A stretch of 64,000 nucleotides of DNA from Bifidobacterium simiiventris (GCF_019331715.1 NZ_JAHBBG010000003.1:248001-312000); one strand, 5' to 3'. Positions 26,593-35,279 are shown, numbered from the stretch's first letter. The notes: generated by a model not told the origin, from the sequence alone. A program made the numbers and translations.

Positions 26593-27078
26593 TTACTGCA
26601 GCGTGAAGCCGTCGAATGTGAAGCCGGGGGAGACGACGCAGGAGACGAGTGCGTCGCCGCGGCCGGGAACGGTGCGCTGCCACACGCCGGCCGGGACGAT
26701 CGCGTGGCCGACCGGCTGATCGTCGGTGGTGCGATCGCCGCGCTCGCCGGCATCCGCGATGCCGGAACCGAGGACGATCGTCTGGACTTCGGTCGGATCA
26801 TCGGCTGGCTGATCGCCGCTGCCGCCGAGTTCCAACGTGACGGTCGCCGGGCCGTGCCACAGCCAGATCTCGTCGGCGTCGACCTTGTGCCAGGCGCTCG
26901 CGTCGCCTTCCGCCAGCAGGAAGTAGATCAGCGACGCAAGCGGACGACCGGACGCGGCGTCGGTCGCCGGCGCCTGCCAGTCGCGCGTGTACCAGCCGCC
27001 TTCGGGATGCGCCTCGAGTCTGAGCCGCTCCACGACGGAACGCGCGTATTCGCTCATATTTTCCAATGCAACACTCAT
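26593..27078 (-). CDS. Cupin_5 (DUF985) family protein
   Basis: Small cytoplasmic beta-barrel protein of 161 residues; the function of this cupin family is not established. The ATG at 27078, behind AAAGGAACC, gives the N-terminus MSVALENMSEYARSVVERL. The typical blocks are visible: HPEGGWYTRDWQ, SLIYFLLAEGDASAWHKVDADEIW, and SCVVSPGFTFDGFTL. A longer reading through the upstream amidohydrolase gene is rejected. It is the last gene of a same-strand group with the deaminase, 11 bases away. Confidence 0.88.
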   Translation of the reverse strand: MSVALENMSEYARSVVERLRLEAHPEGGWYTRDWQAPATDAASGRPLASLIYFLLAEGDASAWHKVDADEIWLWHGPATVTLELGGSGDQPADDPTEVQTIVLGSGIADAGERGDRTTDDQPVGHAIVPAGVWQRTVPGRGDALVSCVVSPGFTFDGFTLQ

Positions 27079-27089
27079 GTTGGTTCCTT

Positions 27090-28487
27090 TCAGAACGCGC
27101 CGTTGTTGTAGACGACGCGGCCGGAGATGACGGTGGCGCGATTCGTGCCCGCGCCGTGGCGCACCAGCTCCTCGAGCGTGTCCTCGATGCCGCGCGGCGT
27201 GGCCACGTAGACCGGCACGTCGAAGAACGCGAGATCGGCCATCGCGCCCGCGTTGATCTGTCCGATGCGGCCCGCGCCGACGTGCATGCCGAGCTCCTGC
27301 GCGCCGCCGAGCGTCATCATGCGGATCAGCCGATGCGTCAGATCGGCGCCGGCATATCCCTGCTCGCGGGCCAGATTGTACAGCATCGCCACATCGTCGA
27401 GCACGTCCAGGCTCGGCGAACTCGACAGCGAGTCCGTACCGACCGCCAGCAGGTTGCCTTCCTCCAGATACTCGCGGATCGGCGCGTCCCGACCGGTCAC
27501 GGTGATCCGGTTCGATCGTGGGCACAACGCTACGCCCACGCCGCGCTGACGCAGGATGCGACGGTCCTCCGCGTCCGCCCACACGCCGTGCGCGATATGC
27601 ACGTCCGGGCCGAGCGAGCCGAGCTGGTCGAGGAACTGGATCGCGGATGCGCCAAGCCCCGCGTCCTTGAGCTGCTGGTAGCTTGACCAGTCCTCGTCGC
27701 GCCACGAAGCGGCCGAATACGTCGACAGTGTGCCTTCGCTGCCGTGCGTGCCAGCCTCCATCGGCGTCTCCGCAAGGTGGATGTGCAGACGCATGTCGAG
27801 CTGGCGCGCGATGTCCGGCAAATCCACGAACGGTGCGGTTTCCAGCGTGTACGGCGCGTGCGGGCTGATACCCACGCTCGGCAGATCCTCGGCACGCATA
27901 CGTCCCAGATGCCGCACGAGCTCGCGCACGCCGACCTTGCGCCAGTCGTCGTTATGCCAATCCATCACTTCCCAGTACGCCACGCCGTGCATGCCCTGCG
28001 AGGCGAGCGCGCCCGCCGCCTCCGGGTCGGTCACGATGTCGGCCGCGGCGGTGGTGCCCGCCTCAACCATCATGCGCGCGCCTTGCTCGGCGGACGCCTT
28101 CCAATCGCCTTCCTCGCACAGCCGCTCGTACACCGGGTTGAAGCCGAGTTCCCAATCGTGGAAACTCGTGTACGTGCCGCGGCCGACCTCGGCCATGTTC
28201 GTGTATTGCAGGTGCGTATGCGCGTTGATCAGGCCGGGCGTGATGATGCCGTGCCAATGATGCTCGTCGATGCGAGCGTTCGCAGCCATGTCCTGCTTGA
28301 GGGTCTCGAGCACCCAGCGGCGCGTGCCGACATGCACCACGCGGCTGCCGGCCACGGCGATCGCGCCGTCCATGATCACCGGTCCGGTGACGGGAATGAT
28401 CAGCGGCGCACTGTACAGCGTGACCTCGTTAAGCGGCGCCGGGTGCGCGGCCGCATACAGCGGGTCGAAATCGTCGGTTGTGGTCAT
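27090..28487 (-). CDS. Amidohydrolase / nucleoside-derivative deaminase family protein
   Basis: Metal-dependent hydrolase of the group that includes SAH/MTA deaminase, chlorohydrolases and guanine deaminase; 465 residues. The metal ligands can be read: HTHLQYT (first two His), IHLAET (His), HGVW (His), and GTDSLSSS (Asp). The N- and C-terminal ends form the usual small beta-sandwich. It lies between the cupin gene and, across a family A repeat, the adenosylhomocysteinase-like gene. This neighbourhood suggests a nucleoside-thioether substrate, but that is an inference. Confidence 0.85.
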   Translation of the reverse strand: MTTTDDFDPLYAAAHPAPLNEVTLYSAPLIIPVTGPVIMDGAIAVAGSRVVHVGTRRWVLETLKQDMAANARIDEHHWHGIITPGLINAHTHLQYTNMAEVGRGTYTSFHDWELGFNPVYERLCEEGDWKASAEQGARMMVEAGTTAAADIVTDPEAAGALASQGMHGVAYWEVMDWHNDDWRKVGVRELVRHLGRMRAEDLPSVGISPHAPYTLETAPFVDLPDIARQLDMRLHIHLAETPMEAGTHGSEGTLSTYSAASWRDEDWSSYQQLKDAGLGASAIQFLDQLGSLGPDVHIAHGVWADAEDRRILRQRGVGVALCPRSNRITVTGRDAPIREYLEEGNLLAVGTDSLSSSPSLDVLDDVAMLYNLAREQGYAGADLTHRLIRMMTLGGAQELGMHVGAGRIGQINAGAMADLAFFDVPVYVATPRGIEDTLEELVRHGAGTNRATVISGRVVYNNGAF

Positions 28488-28608
28488 GGTTCAGTTATAC
28501 CGGTTGGGGATGGCTGACGTGCGGAACCCATGTCGATGATTACGTTCGCCACAGGATGCGATGCCTACTTGTCATTTTGATTGGGCGATGGCGTGTCTGT
28601 TGTTTGCC

Positions 28609-28701
28609 TGTCATTTCGAGCGGAGCGCAGCGGAGTCGAGAAATCTTGCGCAGACACTGAAAGATCTCTCGACTCCGGCTTCGCCTTCGCTCGAGATGAC
28701 A
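28609..28701. repeat. Family A palindromic repeat, complete copy 3
   Basis: Left arm TGTCATTTCGAGCGGAGC to GAGAAATCTT; right arm AAGATCTCTCGACTCCGG to TCGAGATGACA. It sits between two same-strand genes (28487 and 28731), so it would be transcribed within the operon and could fold as a processing or attenuation structure. Confidence 0.85.
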
Positions 28702-28730
28702 TGGATCTGGAGCGGCGGGCGATTGTTCCG

Positions 28731-30260
28731 CTACTGTATGTCGGCGAAACGAGTGAGCTGCCAGTCGTAGCCGTTGTCGGCGACGGCATGGCTGGCGGCG
28801 AATCCGCGTGTGTGCAGCGCGACCTGCGCGATGCGGCGGTCTGATGCCGCATCGAGGCGATGTAGGCCAGGCGCGAGCTGATCGCCGCCGGTTGCGCGCG
28901 ACTCGAGCAGCCGTGCGACGGCGCTCGACTGCACGGCGAAACTCAGATCCATGATTTCGATCGGATTGCCGCCGCCGGCCGTGTAGTTGACGCCGTCGCC
29001 CTCGGCGAGCAGCGTAAGCGTCGGGCCATCCGGCACGCTGATCTCGCTGATCGTGCGAGCGTTGTCATGACGGAATCCGGGAATGTCGTCCAGTGCGATC
29101 TCGTTGGCGATGCCGCCGATCACCGACAGTACCGTGCCGCTGTGCATAAGCCGCATGTGTTCGACTGCGATCGTATGCCGTACACCGGTTGCGGACACGA
29201 CGATGCGAGCGTTTGCTACCGCATCATCGATATCCTGCGCGGCGAACCCGTCGAACACGGCCTTGAGCGCGGCAACTGGATCGGTATCGCAGATGACGAC
29301 GTTCGCACCCAGCGCGCGCACGCGTCGCGCGAATCCGCGTCCGACCGGACCGTAGCCGATCACGGCGACGTTCGTATCGTCGAAACAGTGCGCGCCGAGC
29401 AATTCCTGCATGGTCGTCACGCAGGTTTCGCCGGTGCCGTGCTCGTTGTCGAAGCCGGTTTTGAGTACGCTGTCATTGACCGCGATCACCGGGAAGTCGA
29501 GCGCGCCCGCGTCCTGCATGGCTTGGAACGCGCGTACGCCGCTGGTCGTCTCCTCGGCCACGCCGATCAGGTCGCGCAGTAGTTCCGGTCGTTCGGCGGC
29601 GGCGAGACGGGCGAAGCTCGCGCCGTCGTCGATGATGATCTGTGGTCGGATCGTGTCCAACAGACGCAGCGCGCCGGCCTGTGTCTGCTCGGGCGTCCAG
29701 CATACGTTTGCTTCGACGGCGATGCCTTCACTGGTGAGCTGGTCGGCGACGCGCTGGTCGGTTTCGGACGGGTCCGCGAACACGCCCACCGTGGCGCCGG
29801 CGGCCTTGAGCTGCCGCAGCAGCACCGCGGTTTTCGGTTCTAATACAAGGCACACTGCGATGCGGACGCCTGTAAAATCAACGGTTTTGCGCAGTTGTGC
29901 CATCAGCGTGCGCAGCACCGTCATATGCCGCTCGGCATAATCGATCGCATCCTTACCCGATAGCTCCCTCGCGTCTGCCACGTTGTTGTTCGCCGGAATA
30001 CCGCCGTCGACGGATTTACGATCGACGATCATGCCCCATTGCGCGGCTTGTGCGGCGAACGTATACGTTTGCTCGGCATCATCGTGGTCGTCTGTTTGCA
30101 TGGCGAACGTGTACATCGTATCGTCGCCGTCGTTGTCAGCCGTCGTCGGCAATGCGATTCGCGCACCGGCCAGCGAACGGTTCGTCCGCTGCGAGTACCG
30201 CGCTGCCCACTCAGCGAAATCGCGGCCATCGTTCGCAGCCGTGCCATCGTATTCAGCCAT
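28731..30260 (-). CDS. Divergent adenosylhomocysteinase-like NAD-binding protein
   Basis: Shares the S-adenosylhomocysteine hydrolase fold. The ATG at 30260 behind AGGAGGATGT gives 509 residues; a longer frame reaching into the radA end is rejected. Retained: EETTSGV, NDSVLKTGFDN (Lys267, Asp271, Asn272), the NAD motif GYGPVGRG (302-309) and LLAEGDGVNYTAGGG. By eye against human AHCY, His55 is Val139, Cys195 is Thr276, His301 is Gly383 and His353 is Asn432, and the C-terminal KPDHYRY is absent. The N-terminal 100 residues are also atypical. It therefore may not hydrolyse SAH. It is in a same-strand group with radA, a deaminase-family gene and a cupin. Confidence 0.8.
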   Translation of the reverse strand: MAEYDGTAANDGRDFAEWAARYSQRTNRSLAGARIALPTTADNDGDDTMYTFAMQTDDHDDAEQTYTFAAQAAQWGMIVDRKSVDGGIPANNNVADARELSGKDAIDYAERHMTVLRTLMAQLRKTVDFTGVRIAVCLVLEPKTAVLLRQLKAAGATVGVFADPSETDQRVADQLTSEGIAVEANVCWTPEQTQAGALRLLDTIRPQIIIDDGASFARLAAAERPELLRDLIGVAEETTSGVRAFQAMQDAGALDFPVIAVNDSVLKTGFDNEHGTGETCVTTMQELLGAHCFDDTNVAVIGYGPVGRGFARRVRALGANVVICDTDPVAALKAVFDGFAAQDIDDAVANARIVVSATGVRHTIAVEHMRLMHSGTVLSVIGGIANEIALDDIPGFRHDNARTISEISVPDGPTLTLLAEGDGVNYTAGGGNPIEIMDLSFAVQSSAVARLLESRATGGDQLAPGLHRLDAASDRRIAQVALHTRGFAASHAVADNGYDWQLTRFADIQ

Positions 30261-30348
30261 ACATCCTCCTGTCATACAGTTCCGTGTCATCGGCAATCCC
30301 GTTTCACGCATTGTTTCACAATCCGGCATCATGCGATCCAACGCAAGT

Positions 30349-31818
30349 TCACAGTCCCAACGCAGCCAATGCGTCACGCAGCGAACTCACCTCGACGATC
30401 CGCAATCCGGCAATGGTGGCTTTCTTGCGCAGCGGCGGTACCACGGCCGTCGTGAATCCCAACCGCGCCGCCTCACGCAGCCGATACTCCAGCCGCGGCA
30501 CCGGCCGCACCTGTCCGGTCAGCGAAATCTCGCCGATCGCGCAAGTCGTACGCGCGATCGCCTTCGACTTCGCGGCGCTCGCCAACGCGGCCACGATCGC
30601 CAGATCACACGCCGGCTCCTTCGCCAGCCCGCCCGCGATTGTCGACACATACAGGTCGTTCGCCAGCAGATTCACCTTCCCGTGACGGTACAGCACGGCC
30701 GTGAGCATCGCGATCCGGTTGGAATCCACGCCGTTGACCGCGCGGCGCGGCGTCGGCAGCACCGAACTCGTCACCAGCGACTGCACTTCGATCGGCAGAC
30801 TGCGGTGTCCGTCCAACGTGAATGTCACGCACGTGCCCTCGACCGGCGGCTCAGGCTTGCCGTCCGCGCCCACACCCGCGCCGGACGCCGACAAAAACAG
30901 CCCGGACGGATCGGCCACTTCCTCGATTCCCTCGCCGCTCATGTCGAAGCAGCCAACCTCGTCGGTCGGTCCGAAGCGGTTCTTCACCGCGCGCAACATG
31001 CGCAGCGCGGTCTGCGAATCGCCCTCGAACTGACACACCACGTCCACGAGATGCTCGAGTGTACGCGGTCCGGCGATCGACCCGTCCTTGGTCACGTGTC
31101 CGACCAGAAACACCGGCACGTCAAGGCTTTTCGCGGTGTCGATCAGTGCGCTCGCGACCTCGCGCACCTGCGTGGAGCCGCCCGAGATGCCATCGACGTC
31201 CTGCGAAACGATGGTCTGCGCCGAATCGACGATCGCCAGCGCCGGTCGTTCCTGCTCGATCAGTCCCAGTGCGGTCGCCAGATCGGTGGTTGAGGCGAGC
31301 AGCAGGTTCGGTTCGACCGCGTTGATGCGCGTGGCGCGCAGCCGCACCTGCGCGAGCGACTCCTCGCCGGAGATGTAGAGAACGGATTGGGCGGCGGGAC
31401 GGACGGACCGAGCGATGTTGCCGGCCGTCTCCAACAGCAATGTCGACTTGCCGATGCCCGGCTCGCCGGCGATCAGCACGACCGAGCCGGGCACGATCCC
31501 GCCGCCGAGCACGCGGTCGAACTCGCCGAATCCGGTGGGGATACGGGTGACTGTGTCGGTGTCGATCTGCGTGATTGGACGTGCGGCGGACTGGGCCGGC
31601 ACCGCGCCGGGAGTGGTCCGTGCAGTGCGACCGGGCGCGGCGGTGCGGTTGCCGGCACCGCCGCGCCCGCCGCCCGCTCCTACGCCCGTGGCGGCGGCCC
31701 TCGGCTCGCGGAACTCCTCGATGGTGCCCCACTGGCCGCATTCGGGGCAGCGCCCGTACCATTTCGTGCCGCTCCAGCCGCATTCGGAACACAGGTATTG
31801 CACAGAGGTCTTCGCCAT
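30349..31818 (-). CDS. radA: DNA repair protein RadA (Sms)
   Basis: RecA-related helicase that extends heteroduplex in recombination repair. Its 489 residues contain a four-cysteine zinc finger at the N-terminus (CSECGWSG, GRCPECGQWG), a Gly/Ala/Arg linker, Walker A GEPGIGKSTLLLE, the KNRFG motif in VKNRFGPTDEVG, and a C-terminal Lon-like domain (VSTIAGGLAKEPACDLAIV, AIGEISLTGQVRPV). The start ATG is the only reasonable one. Confidence 0.97.
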   Translation of the reverse strand: MAKTSVQYLCSECGWSGTKWYGRCPECGQWGTIEEFREPRAAATGVGAGGGRGGAGNRTAAPGRTARTTPGAVPAQSAARPITQIDTDTVTRIPTGFGEFDRVLGGGIVPGSVVLIAGEPGIGKSTLLLETAGNIARSVRPAAQSVLYISGEESLAQVRLRATRINAVEPNLLLASTTDLATALGLIEQERPALAIVDSAQTIVSQDVDGISGGSTQVREVASALIDTAKSLDVPVFLVGHVTKDGSIAGPRTLEHLVDVVCQFEGDSQTALRMLRAVKNRFGPTDEVGCFDMSGEGIEEVADPSGLFLSASGAGVGADGKPEPPVEGTCVTFTLDGHRSLPIEVQSLVTSSVLPTPRRAVNGVDSNRIAMLTAVLYRHGKVNLLANDLYVSTIAGGLAKEPACDLAIVAALASAAKSKAIARTTCAIGEISLTGQVRPVPRLEYRLREAARLGFTTAVVPPLRKKATIAGLRIVEVSSLRDALAALGL

Positions 31819-31900
31819 GCTTCGACGCTATCGATCTTCGCCGACATATCGCCCGAACCGCGCCGGCCCCGAGTCATGCGGCTGTGAGAGAATCTAAGCC

Positions 31901-32581
31901 ATGTCGAACACTCAACCATCGTCTTCCGTATCGCCGTCCCATGGCAAACTGATCGCCGTCGTGGTCGCCGCCGCGCTCGTGATCGTGCTGGCGCTGCTGT
32001 CCGCGTTCATCTGGCCGGGCTGGGCGCTGAGCAAGAACAACACGGCGCAGCAGTCCACGGGCGGCACCTCCTCGACCACGACCGACGGCGGCTCCGATAC
32101 GTCGTCGACCGACAGCAAGAAGAAGGAGGAGACTGAGCCGACCACGCCGAGCATCGAGGCGACCGCGCTGCCGGACGGTGCCAGCGAACTGCTCAAGGCG
32201 ATGCCCGATACGGTGCTCAACTACGCGCGCACGAAGGCTGATACGAGCACGACGTGGAACAGCACGTCGCCGTTGGAGGAGTACACGCTCACGTATTCGA
32301 CCGGCGACGACGCGAAGGACGTGACGCTGATCGTCGCGCAGTGGGCGACCTCCGACGCCGCGAAGACCCAGTACACGGCGCTGACTGGTGCGCTCAAAGG
32401 CACCGAGCTCGGTTCGGGCAAGGTGAAGGTCTCGGGCGAGGAGAAGGGCAGCTACACTGCTAAGACCGACGCGAACGACGAGAACAAGGCGATCGCCGTG
32501 TGGCAGAACGACACAGTCGTCTTCCAGGCGACCGGCGCGAAGGCCGCGGTCGAGCGGTTCTACCAGAAGTTCCCGCTGTAA
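31901..32581 (+). CDS. Membrane-anchored protein of unknown function
   Basis: A 226-residue protein with a single membrane helix at about 17-40 (LIAVVVAAALVIVLALLSAF), a Ser/Thr/Asp/Gly-rich linker to about 85, and an extracellular alpha/beta domain of about 130 residues ending EKGSYTAKTDAN and FQATGAKAAVERFYQKFPL. It is probably attached to the membrane with the domain outside. I do not recognise the domain. It is divergent from radA and precedes the bS22 gene by 108 bases. Confidence 0.75.
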   Translation: MSNTQPSSSVSPSHGKLIAVVVAAALVIVLALLSAFIWPGWALSKNNTAQQSTGGTSSTTTDGGSDTSSTDSKKKEETEPTTPSIEATALPDGASELLKAMPDTVLNYARTKADTSTTWNSTSPLEEYTLTYSTGDDAKDVTLIVAQWATSDAAKTQYTALTGALKGTELGSGKVKVSGEEKGSYTAKTDANDENKAIAVWQNDTVVFQATGAKAAVERFYQKFPL

Positions 32582-32689
32582 AGCTGGGCGCGAACACGCA
32601 CTCGCGGAACGCCGGTACCATTCGTCCCAGAATGCGTGTACTATTGGGCAAGTTGCAAACTTTACGACCTTTTAGGAACGGAGGCTGAG

Positions 32690-32779
32690 ATGGGTTCGGT
32701 CATCAAGAAGCGCCGCAAGCGGATGAGCAAGAAGAAGCACCGCAAACTGCTGCGTAAGACTCGCCACCAGCGCAAGTAG
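32690..32779 (+). CDS. 30S ribosomal protein bS22 (AURKAIP1/COX24-like)
   Basis: A 29-codon gene for a highly basic peptide starting [20 protein letters not shown]. This matches the tiny actinobacterial protein bS22 seen in mycobacterial ribosomes, here four residues shorter at the C-terminus. It has a strong GGAACGGAGG ribosome-binding site and its own terminator (32808-32842), as expected for a highly expressed product. Confidence 0.93.
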   Translation: MGSVIKKRRKRMSKKKHRKLLRKTRHQRK

Positions 32780-32807
32780 TCTTCTCGCTCACTCGGTGAG
32801 CAGCACG

Positions 32808-32845
32808 AAAGCCCCTTACGGATTGTTCCGCAAGGGGCTTTTGCA
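32808..32845 (+). terminator. Terminator of the bS22 gene
   Basis: AAAGCCCCTTACGG and CCGCAAGGGGCTTTT form a stem with one mismatch around ATTGTT, followed by TTGCATATTT. Confidence 0.9.
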
Positions 32846-32914
32846 TATTTGAACACGTATCCGTATGCCTATGCCGTATATCGGACGGCGACGGAGATGC
32901 GCCGGAGAATCGGA

Positions 32915-33026
32915 GACCGTAACTCAGCATCAGCTCGTGCCCGTCATTGAGTTACGGTCGTTTCCGGTACGAATAACGGCCGCAACCGAATCCCGACGAT
33001 GTATCAGGGACTCAGTTGCGGCCGTT
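32915..33026. repeat. Two tandem hairpins between bS22 and rpiA
   Basis: Hairpin one: GACCGTAACTCA (32915-32926) with TGAGTTACGGTC (32948-32959). Hairpin two: AACGGCCGCAAC (32975-32986) with GTTGCGGCCGTT (33015-33026). Both are perfect 12-bp stems with 21- and 28-base loops. They fill the space between converging genes. Confidence 0.75.
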
Positions 33027-33087
33027 TACCAACTGATTTCGAGCCGACCGGACTGTTCTCAAGACCGGAACCGGACAGTCGCCAAAC

Positions 33088-33786
33088 TCACTTGTTGGAG
33101 TTGGTCAGCACACGCGGGCCGTTCGGGTCGCCCACGATGACCTTGTCGACCATGTTGAGGAACAGGCCGTGCTCCACCACGCCGACCGTGGTGATGAGGT
33201 CCTCGGCCAGATCCTGCGGGTGATCGATGCGCTCAAGGTGCAGGTCGACCACGTAGTTGTTCTCGTCGGTGCGCACTGGCTTGCCCTCGGCGTCGAGACG
33301 TAGCGTCGGCTTGTAGCCCTTCGTCTCGAACTTCTTGATGACGTGGCCGGCGCCGAATGGGATCACCTCGACCGGCAGCGGGAACTTGCCGATGGTGTCC
33401 ACGACCTTGGACTCGTCCACGATCCACACGATCTTGTCGGAGTTGGTCGCCACGATCTTCTCCCACAGCAGGGCCGCGCCGCCGCCCTTGATGCCGTTGA
33501 AGTTCTTGTCGACCTCGTCCGCGCCGTCGATGGTGATATCGATGTGGTCCACGTCGTCGATGTCGACGATCTTGATGCCGTAGCCCTCGGCCTGCTCCTG
33601 CGTGCGGCGGGAGGTGGTGACGCCCGTGAACTTGAGACCCTCCTCCTTGACGCGACGGCCGAGCTCGTCCACGAGGAACCGCACGGTCGAACCGGTGCCG
33701 AGACCCGCGATCATGCCGTCGGTGATCAGCTTGGCGGCTTCGATACCGGCCGCCTTCTTCAGCGCATCCTGCTGTGCCTTATCCAT
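33088..33786 (-). CDS. rpiA: Ribose-5-phosphate isomerase A
   Basis: Interconverts ribose-5-phosphate and ribulose-5-phosphate, feeding the bifid shunt and nucleotide synthesis. The 232-residue protein has [20 protein letters not shown] (phosphate-binding loop), [26 protein letters not shown] and the C-terminal [16 protein letters not shown]. The ribosome-binding site is GAAGGAGAGTAG just before the ATG. It appears monocistronic. Confidence 0.97.
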   Translation of the reverse strand: MDKAQQDALKKAAGIEAAKLITDGMIAGLGTGSTVRFLVDELGRRVKEEGLKFTGVTTSRRTQEQAEGYGIKIVDIDDVDHIDITIDGADEVDKNFNGIKGGGAALLWEKIVATNSDKIVWIVDESKVVDTIGKFPLPVEVIPFGAGHVIKKFETKGYKPTLRLDAEGKPVRTDENNYVVDLHLERIDHPQDLAEDLITTVGVVEHGLFLNMVDKVIVGDPNGPRVLTNSNK

Positions 33787-34000
33787 ATCTACTCTCCTTC
33801 GACGGGAAATTCGCCTCGCGTCGCTTTCGTGCGCGGCGCTCGGCCTAGTTTCCTAGTGTATCCGATGTGTTCCTTGTTGTGACGTTGTGTCCCGTTTTTG
33901 GTGTGATGCTTGTGACATGTGCGGGGCACGATCAGTTATGCGACTTGTGGCCGACGGACGACCGGTAGATGATCGATGGGCGGTCCTGACCGGCTGCGGC

Positions 34001-35137
34001 CTACTGCCGCACTAGAAACGGCGCGCTGTCGATCGTGATCGTACCGTCGCCGTTCACGTAGCCGTCGATCATGACGTAGCCGCTGATCATGCGCGGCTGG
34101 CCATCGTAGGTCGGGCTGGAAGACGGCGGGGGAGTGAACCGCAGCGTACCGGACACCGCGAGTCCGGACGGTCGCGACTGTTGCGGCAGGGATGACTGCG
34201 CGACGGACTGTGATGACGGTGCTGCGGATGGCTGAGAAGATGCGGACTGCGTCGCGGGTGGCTGTTGCGAAGATGGTTCAGTCGAGTGTGCGGATGACAA
34301 TGATGGCGTTGAGGTGCCGGAAAGATTTCTCGACTCGCTGCGCTCGCTCGAAATGACAGTGGGGGAGGGAACGTCGACGCTCTGCTCACTGTCATTTCGA
34401 CCGAAGCCGCCAGCCCGTTTACTGTCATTTCGACCGGAGCGGAGCGGAGCGGAGAAATCTTCCACGTCGGAACGCACAGCACGTTCGTCGCGTCCGATCA
34501 CATCGCCGCCATCTCCCGTATCCTCGCCGCGTCCCAAGTGATAGTCCTTCGCGGAAATCAGACCGTCCATCAGCATCCGCGCATCGGCCGGCACATCCGT
34601 GCCTTTCGCATACTCGGATGCGAGCAGCGACTCCCATCCTTCCTTTGGCAGATAGCCGTCACGTACCCCCGACCGGCAGTCTCCTGCATACGTTCGTGCC
34701 AGCTCGTCGACCTTCTCGTTGCCGGCGTTGCCCGCGTGCCCTTTGACCCATACGAACTTCACCGACCCGGCACGCCGGGACAGTTCCGCGTCGATCGCCT
34801 TGATCAGCGCCGCGTTCTTCACGGGCTTCTTCTGTGCGTTCTTCCAGCCGTTCTTCTTCCAGCCGTGCACCCACTTGGTCGAGCAGTTGATTGCGTACTG
34901 CGAATCGGTCTCGATCACCAGCGGCTCGGCGCCGGGGTGCGAGCGCAACGCCTCGAGCACCGCGCACAGTTCGCCGATCTGGTTCGTGCCGTTCGTCGCG
35001 CCGCCCGCATCGCAGTCGCCGCCGTGCTCGTGGCCGGATCGGCCGCCCGCGTGCGCCTCGTGGTCGGCCCATGCCCAACCCATCGGGCCGTTCGGGTTGC
35101 CCAGCGCGGATCCGTCTGTAGAAACAGTGATAGTCAT
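34001..35137 (-). CDS. rnhA: Ribonuclease HI with repeat-derived C-terminal extension
   Basis: Degrades RNA in RNA-DNA hybrids. The ATG at 35137 gives 378 residues starting MTITVSTDGSALGNP. The catalytic acids are present: Asp in STDGS, Glu in IGELCAVLEAL, Asp in ETDSQYAI, Asp in NEKVDELA. The RNase H fold ends at about residue 155. The rest, about 220 residues, is an extension: a linker that includes translated arms of the family A palindrome (about 225-278, SGRNDSKRAGGFGRNDSEQS), a Ser/Gln/Pro-rich stretch and a terminal beta-rich segment (GTLRFTPPPSSS, SGYVMIDGYVNGDGTITID). The extension's terminal segment may be a small domain of its own. Confidence 0.93.
   Translation of the reverse strand: MTITVSTDGSALGNPNGPMGWAWADHEAHAGGRSGHEHGGDCDAGGATNGTNQIGELCAVLEALRSHPGAEPLVIETDSQYAINCSTKWVHGWKKNGWKNAQKKPVKNAALIKAIDAELSRRAGSVKFVWVKGHAGNAGNEKVDELARTYAGDCRSGVRDGYLPKEGWESLLASEYAKGTDVPADARMLMDGLISAKDYHLGRGEDTGDGGDVIGRDERAVRSDVEDFSAPLRSGRNDSKRAGGFGRNDSEQSVDVPSPTVISSERSESRNLSGTSTPSLSSAHSTEPSSQQPPATQSASSQPSAAPSSQSVAQSSLPQQSRPSGLAVSGTLRFTPPPSSSPTYDGQPRMISGYVMIDGYVNGDGTITIDSAPFLVRQ
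34319..34463. repeat. Three family A arms inside rnhA
   Basis: Arms lie at 34319-34358 (GGAAAGATTTCTCGACTCGC to CGAAATGACA), 34390-34406 (TGTCATTTCGACCGAAG, truncated) and 34423-34463 (TGTCATTTCGACCGGAGC to GAGAAATCTTCC). None introduces a stop into the rnhA frame on the minus strand. Confidence 0.85.
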
Positions 35138-35200
35138 ACGGCCAACCCTAACCGGTTGCCGGGATGGTGGCATGGCGGGAACCGGAAGACCGTACAACAA

Positions 35201-35252
35201 GGCCCGGGCATACTGCCGGTTTCGTGAGGAAAACCGGCAGTATGCCCGGGCC
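35201..35252. repeat. Perfect 22-bp inverted repeat, family B-like
   Basis: A 22-base left arm starting GGCCCGGGCATACTGCC (35201-35222) and its exact complement (35231-35252) flank an eight-base loop. The CCCGGGCATAC core is shared with the family B arrays. It lies upstream of rnhA. Confidence 0.85.
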
Positions 35253-35279
35253 CGGGTCTGTCGTCGGCTGGGGTCGGAA

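Noticed and set aside
27079..27705. N-terminal extension of the cupin gene reaching far into the amidohydrolase gene
   Set aside because: The extension is out of frame with a clear amidohydrolase and is Arg-rich shadow; the ATG at 27078 has a good ribosome-binding site and gives the family N-terminus.
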